Source: Hanstruepera marina (GTDB lineage: Bacteria; Bacteroidota; Bacteroidia; Flavobacteriales; Flavobacteriaceae). From it: a DNA stretch of 64,000 bases. Below, piece by piece: positions 60,414 through 64,000 of this stretch (positions are counted from its first letter, which is position 1; each line of letters opens with the position of its first letter). The notes beneath the pieces were generated by a model. It searched no databases. It worked only from the letters and a program-made list of their open reading frames with translations, and had not been told where the DNA came from. Location of the stretch: assembly GCF_019880635.1 (NCBI RefSeq), contig NZ_JAINVX010000004.1:124001-188000 (forward strand), given 5' to 3'. The translations under genes and the position numbers were made by a program.

Positions 60414-63400
60414 CTATAGCTTTACTAAATTATCAACTAAATTCTCATCAGATCGTGTTCCATAAGCATCTATGGCTACATAAACAGGTTCTTCATCTAC
60501 GATTATCGTAATTTGTGACTTGTCTTTGTTAAAAACGTAGTTTGATGTGTAAATAGGCGTTTCATTTAACCCATAGCTTTTTGGATGTTTTTTGAATATG
60601 CCAATTTTTATAGGTTCGTTAATTGCAATTTTTGTTTCACTGCCATCTTTATTGACTTGAAACCTTTCAGTACTGACATCGATAACGACTTCAAATTGAT
60701 TACTAGATTGTTTTTTGGTTACAGATACATTATCAATTTTTAAATCATAAGTAATAACACGTTTAAACCAATCGTCAATTAACGTATGATGCTCTTGAGG
60801 TGCTACTTTATAAATTTCGTTTAAAAAAGCTACTGAAGTAACTTCTAATTCAACTTGATTTCTATATGTATCTGTAAAGATTTTTATGACTTTATTCAGA
60901 ACATCTTCTCCAATTAAATCCCTTAAGGCAAGCATAACTGTGTAATTCTTACCATAAGATAAAAACCCTTGGCCACTAACTTGATAAATTGGCGGTTCAA
61001 CCGCACTATCATAGGTTCGCCATGTAAAGTACTTTTTATTGGCATTTCTGCTTAATTCCCAAATGGCCGATTTCCCATACATGTTTTCCATGACTACGGC
61101 TTCAGCGTATTTTGCAAAACCTTCAACAAACATTGAGCCGCCTTCTACGGGTTTTGGCCCTAATATATGACCAAACCATTGGTGTGCCACTTCATGAATG
61201 GTACGTTTGGCTACTAAATCAAAATCTGTAGAATCTCGTAAATCAACCAAATGCAGCATATCTTCTGTCATACTAATAGTTCCAGGGTGTGCAAATCCAC
61301 CAAAACTCCAATGCGATGGTATTTGGGCAATACGGATGTGCTTAAATGGATATGGACCAAAATTTTCAGTACAATAGTCTAAGGTATTTATGGTACTCTC
61401 TTCTATCCTGTCATTATTATAAGCACTTTCTGGCATAAAATACTGTTCTATCTCAATGCCATTATGTGTTGTGCTTTGCAGGTCATAATTTGCTGAAAAA
61501 TAGCCCATCATAGGCATGATTAACCCTTCGGAAGCATACTCAAAATAGTTTCTATTATTATCAGTCCATTTTTTCTTTAGCTCTCCTGTTCCTAAAGCAA
61601 TTTGGTCGTATTCTGTAGATACCACCGTTTTATAATACACGCGTCCCACACTACTCTGCGTAGTTACAATATGATCATCAGAAATAGTTTCTTCTTCGCG
61701 TTCTGGCAAGCCTCTCTTCTTTCGTTCTATCGGGTTAGAAATCTCTAAAGCTGTTCTATAACCCAAAGCTGGTTCAAAATCTCTGTGCTGCATATAAGTG
61801 CCATTGTCAACGATGTTTTTTGAGGTCTCAAAGCCTTTAAGTTGTTTATCTAATGTATAAGTAAATAGCACTTCATCATCAGGCTCAATGGGTTTTTTAA
61901 AATCAAATACGTAGGTGCCAAGATCTTCATTATGTTCTACTAATTCTCCTCCAGCAATACTGATGCTTTTTAGTGGTTCTTTTTCTGTTATTAGGTATTG
62001 CTTTAATGTTTCCGAGCTTTTATTTTTAAGAATATATGTGGCCTTAACCACATAGCGTTTGTCTGAAGGATAAAGATCTACTTCGGTTTCCATTTTTACA
62101 GGAAATAAACCTCTTAATTCTTCATATTTCTTAAATAATCGTTCATAATCTTTACGTAAATCCAAATTTTCTTGACTTGTGATATAGTGAGTTTCTACAT
62201 TTGTATTGTAGTATACAGCCGTAGCGGATGTACCAAATAATAGCAATAATGACGTAAAAACTATCGTAGATTTTTTACTCCAATTAGAAAACATGAGTTT
62301 AAATCTAAATTTCAAACTCGTAGATACGCCTCTTTTCCATAGTTTAAAAGACAGGAAAGCGAGTAAACTTCCAAATAGCAACCAGTAAACCGCTAAATAA
62401 TTATAGCCTTTTACAATACCACTAAAACCATTCATTCCAGAGATATTAATTTTTGGCAAATTTCCTAATAAAAGCATAGGGTGTTGCAAGCCAATTGATG
62501 ACGATAAAGAGGTTCCCAGAAATACGATTATTAAGCCCGTAATTCCCATTCCTAAATATTTATTTGGGATTAGAGATTGAATAACTAAAGCCAAAAGCGC
62601 ATAAAATACTAAGGTTAACCCTGGGTTATAAAAGAGAGAAAGGTATGAGCCTATTTCAAATTGATCATAACCAAATACACCTTGTAATAGCATTGAAACT
62701 GCGATTCCCATAACAATTAATACCAATGGTAAACCCAGAATGGCTAAAAACTTTGAAAAGAAAAAAGGCAGGTTTTTTGTAGGACTACTATCTATGATAC
62801 CATTAAAATTCAAACTGCGTTCGCGCCACACAATCTCACCACTATAAAATATGATTAGAATGTAACTTAAAAATAATAAGGGATCTACAAACAGCTCAAT
62901 GAGCTTGTACATAGCTGGGTATAAACTATCATTATAAGGGCCACCTTCAACAATTCTGGAAAACACTTCTATAATTACAATTGCAATCCATAATAAAACC
63001 ACACCAATAAACGGCAAGCTCTTCATACTGTTGGCCATCTCCAATTTGAATAAGGAAAAAAACGCCCTTATTTGTGATTTGTTAGAGGTATTTACCATAA
63101 CTGTACGGTAAGGGACTGTATTAATAAGCTCTTGGTCTTGGCTTACGCTTTTCTTTATTTTTTTCTGAATGGTTCTGAATGAAAACAAGCGATACGTCAC
63201 TACAAGTGTGATTACACCAACGAGTACCCATAATAGTCTATTCCACATAAAGTTACCAGCAAACGCAATGTATTTACTATTCTTCTCAAAAACAGTCCAG
63301 TATTGTGTCTGTTCGAAAAGCGCAGATAAGCCAAACGGATCTAATAAGGCTGCCATAACATAACTATCTGCTGACAATTGCGCTGAACTTGCCATTATTG

Positions 63401-63980
63401 GCGAATTTAAAAACAAGGAACAAAGAAAATAAAACGCATAAATTAAGATGGCACTGGCATAGGTAGCAACGTTACTTTTGGTTAAAATACTAACCGAAAA
63501 AATAATAGCCGTGCATATAAAAATATTAGGCAGCACTATAATGAGAATTGTCCAAAGGTAATCTGTAATTTGAAACGCATTTACCAGTTCGGGATCCAAA
63601 TTAGGGAGTTCAGTTGTTATTGCAAAACCTATTAAAAAGGAACAAAATGCTAATACACTCGCCATAAATACGCCTAAAAACTGACTCCAGAAATAGTGCT
63701 GTTTTTTTACAGGAGTACTAAACATAATGGGTTGCATATTATAGCGACTATCTTTCAGCACACCATTTATAACAAAAAACATGATGATAAAAACAGCACC
63801 TAATGTTAGAATTCCTGTGATTTCTGAAATAGATTGTGGTGAATTGTAAATGGTAGCACCTCTTCCATAGCCTTGTCTACCTATTTGAATTCCAATTATT
63901 AAAAACAATAGTGACAGGAAGACAAAAGCTTTTTGTTTAAACTGATACGATATTTCAAATTGAATGAGTTTTTTAAACAT
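60414..63980 (-). CDS. ABC-2-type permease fused to an M1-family aminopeptidase
   Basis: 1188 residues. Residues 1-260 are an ABC-2-like permease half (about 6 membrane segments starting FEISYQFKQKAFVFLSLLF), about 305-590 a second hydrophobic half, and the C-terminal 550 residues are an M1 metallopeptidase with HEVAHQWFGH (about 927-936) and the downstream Glu in MFVEGFAKYAEA. The start is intact; only 20 nt upstream are visible. Known in this phylum as 'ABC transporter permease/M1 family aminopeptidase'. The ATPase that would power it is not in the window and may lie just upstream. Confidence 0.9.
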   Translation of the reverse strand: MFKKLIQFEISYQFKQKAFVFLSLLFLIIGIQIGRQGYGRGATIYNSPQSISEITGILTLGAVFIIMFFVINGVLKDSRYNMQPIMFSTPVKKQHYFWSQFLGVFMASVLAFCSFLIGFAITTELPNLDPELVNAFQITDYLWTILIIVLPNIFICTAIIFSVSILTKSNVATYASAILIYAFYFLCSLFLNSPIMASSAQLSADSYVMAALLDPFGLSALFEQTQYWTVFEKNSKYIAFAGNFMWNRLLWVLVGVITLVVTYRLFSFRTIQKKIKKSVSQDQELINTVPYRTVMVNTSNKSQIRAFFSLFKLEMANSMKSLPFIGVVLLWIAIVIIEVFSRIVEGGPYNDSLYPAMYKLIELFVDPLLFLSYILIIFYSGEIVWRERSLNFNGIIDSSPTKNLPFFFSKFLAILGLPLVLIVMGIAVSMLLQGVFGYDQFEIGSYLSLFYNPGLTLVFYALLALVIQSLIPNKYLGMGITGLIIVFLGTSLSSSIGLQHPMLLLGNLPKINISGMNGFSGIVKGYNYLAVYWLLFGSLLAFLSFKLWKRGVSTSLKFRFKLMFSNWSKKSTIVFTSLLLLFGTSATAVYYNTNVETHYITSQENLDLRKDYERLFKKYEELRGLFPVKMETEVDLYPSDKRYVVKATYILKNKSSETLKQYLITEKEPLKSISIAGGELVEHNEDLGTYVFDFKKPIEPDDEVLFTYTLDKQLKGFETSKNIVDNGTYMQHRDFEPALGYRTALEISNPIERKKRGLPEREEETISDDHIVTTQSSVGRVYYKTVVSTEYDQIALGTGELKKKWTDNNRNYFEYASEGLIMPMMGYFSANYDLQSTTHNGIEIEQYFMPESAYNNDRIEESTINTLDYCTENFGPYPFKHIRIAQIPSHWSFGGFAHPGTISMTEDMLHLVDLRDSTDFDLVAKRTIHEVAHQWFGHILGPKPVEGGSMFVEGFAKYAEAVVMENMYGKSAIWELSRNANKKYFTWRTYDSAVEPPIYQVSGQGFLSYGKNYTVMLALRDLIGEDVLNKVIKIFTDTYRNQVELEVTSVAFLNEIYKVAPQEHHTLIDDWFKRVITYDLKIDNVSVTKKQSSNQFEVVIDVSTERFQVNKDGSETKIAINEPIKIGIFKKHPKSYGLNETPIYTSNYVFNKDKSQITIIVDEEPVYVAIDAYGTRSDENLVDNLVKL

Positions 63981-64000
63981 AATGTTGCGTTTTTTGATTG

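Noticed and set aside
1-64000. Prophage or transposon
   Set aside because: No transposase, integrase, capsid, portal or tail genes were found on either strand.

Overview
The window looks like chromosomal DNA of a low-GC member of the Flavobacteriaceae (Bacteroidota). The evidence is the AT-rich sequence, several Bacteroidota-type promoters (TTG about 17-23 nt before TAnnTTTG), and family content typical of that group: a seven-member DUF6090-type cluster, a fused E1 alpha/beta 2-oxoacid dehydrogenase, a parE-orf-parC operon, LytS/LytTR pairs and an ABC permease fused to an M1 peptidase. I cannot name the genus. No rRNA, tRNA, transposase, integrase or CRISPR array was found.

Layout. 1-2.6 kb: serC (cut by the window edge) and a LuxC-type acyl-CoA reductase on the minus strand, divergent from a two-cluster ferredoxin with a strong terminator. 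2.7-8.2 kb: seven tandem paralogues of DUF6090-type membrane proteins with a near-identical first 50 codons and divergent remainders. 8.2-19.5 kb: an accessory region with every gene on the plus strand, broken up by 120-145 bp imperfect palindromes. 20.2-26.5 kb: ychF and the topoisomerase IV operon. 26.5-33 kb: a YfcC-type transporter, ung, and a tightly packed minus-strand operon (2OG dioxygenase, SUI1-like factor, DUF1835, nucleoside phosphorylase, cytosolic solute-binding-like protein). 33-50.9 kb: housekeeping and envelope genes in mixed orientation. 51-55.8 kb: a six-gene operon (ABC ATPase, permease, small envelope protein, CPBP protein, histidine kinase, LytTR regulator). 55.9-64 kb: a CocE-type hydrolase with its lipoprotein, a second LytS/LytTR pair, and the 1188-residue permease/M1 fusion.

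The most interesting region is 6.7-19.5 kb. It has the architecture of an integron-type gene-cassette array without a visible integrase. Each repeat starts with a short stretch ending in AAC and ends with GTT plus a short stretch. The bases after GTT at one repeat are complementary to the bases before AAC at the NEXT repeat, not the same one. For example GTTGTGGGCA after 15113 pairs with TGCCCACAAC before 15834, and GTTATGTACA after 17161 pairs with TGTACATAAC before 18832. That is how integrated attC cassettes are built. The cassettes carry export or envelope functions: amidohydrolase, DcaP-like porin, DsbB with a small membrane partner, beta-barrel, choloylglycine hydrolase, lipoproteins, an esterase and a YwqK-type protein. 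The array sits between conserved genes (ferredoxin and ychF). Whether it is a true CALIN (attC cluster lacking an integrase) needs covariance-model and comparative searches that I could not run.
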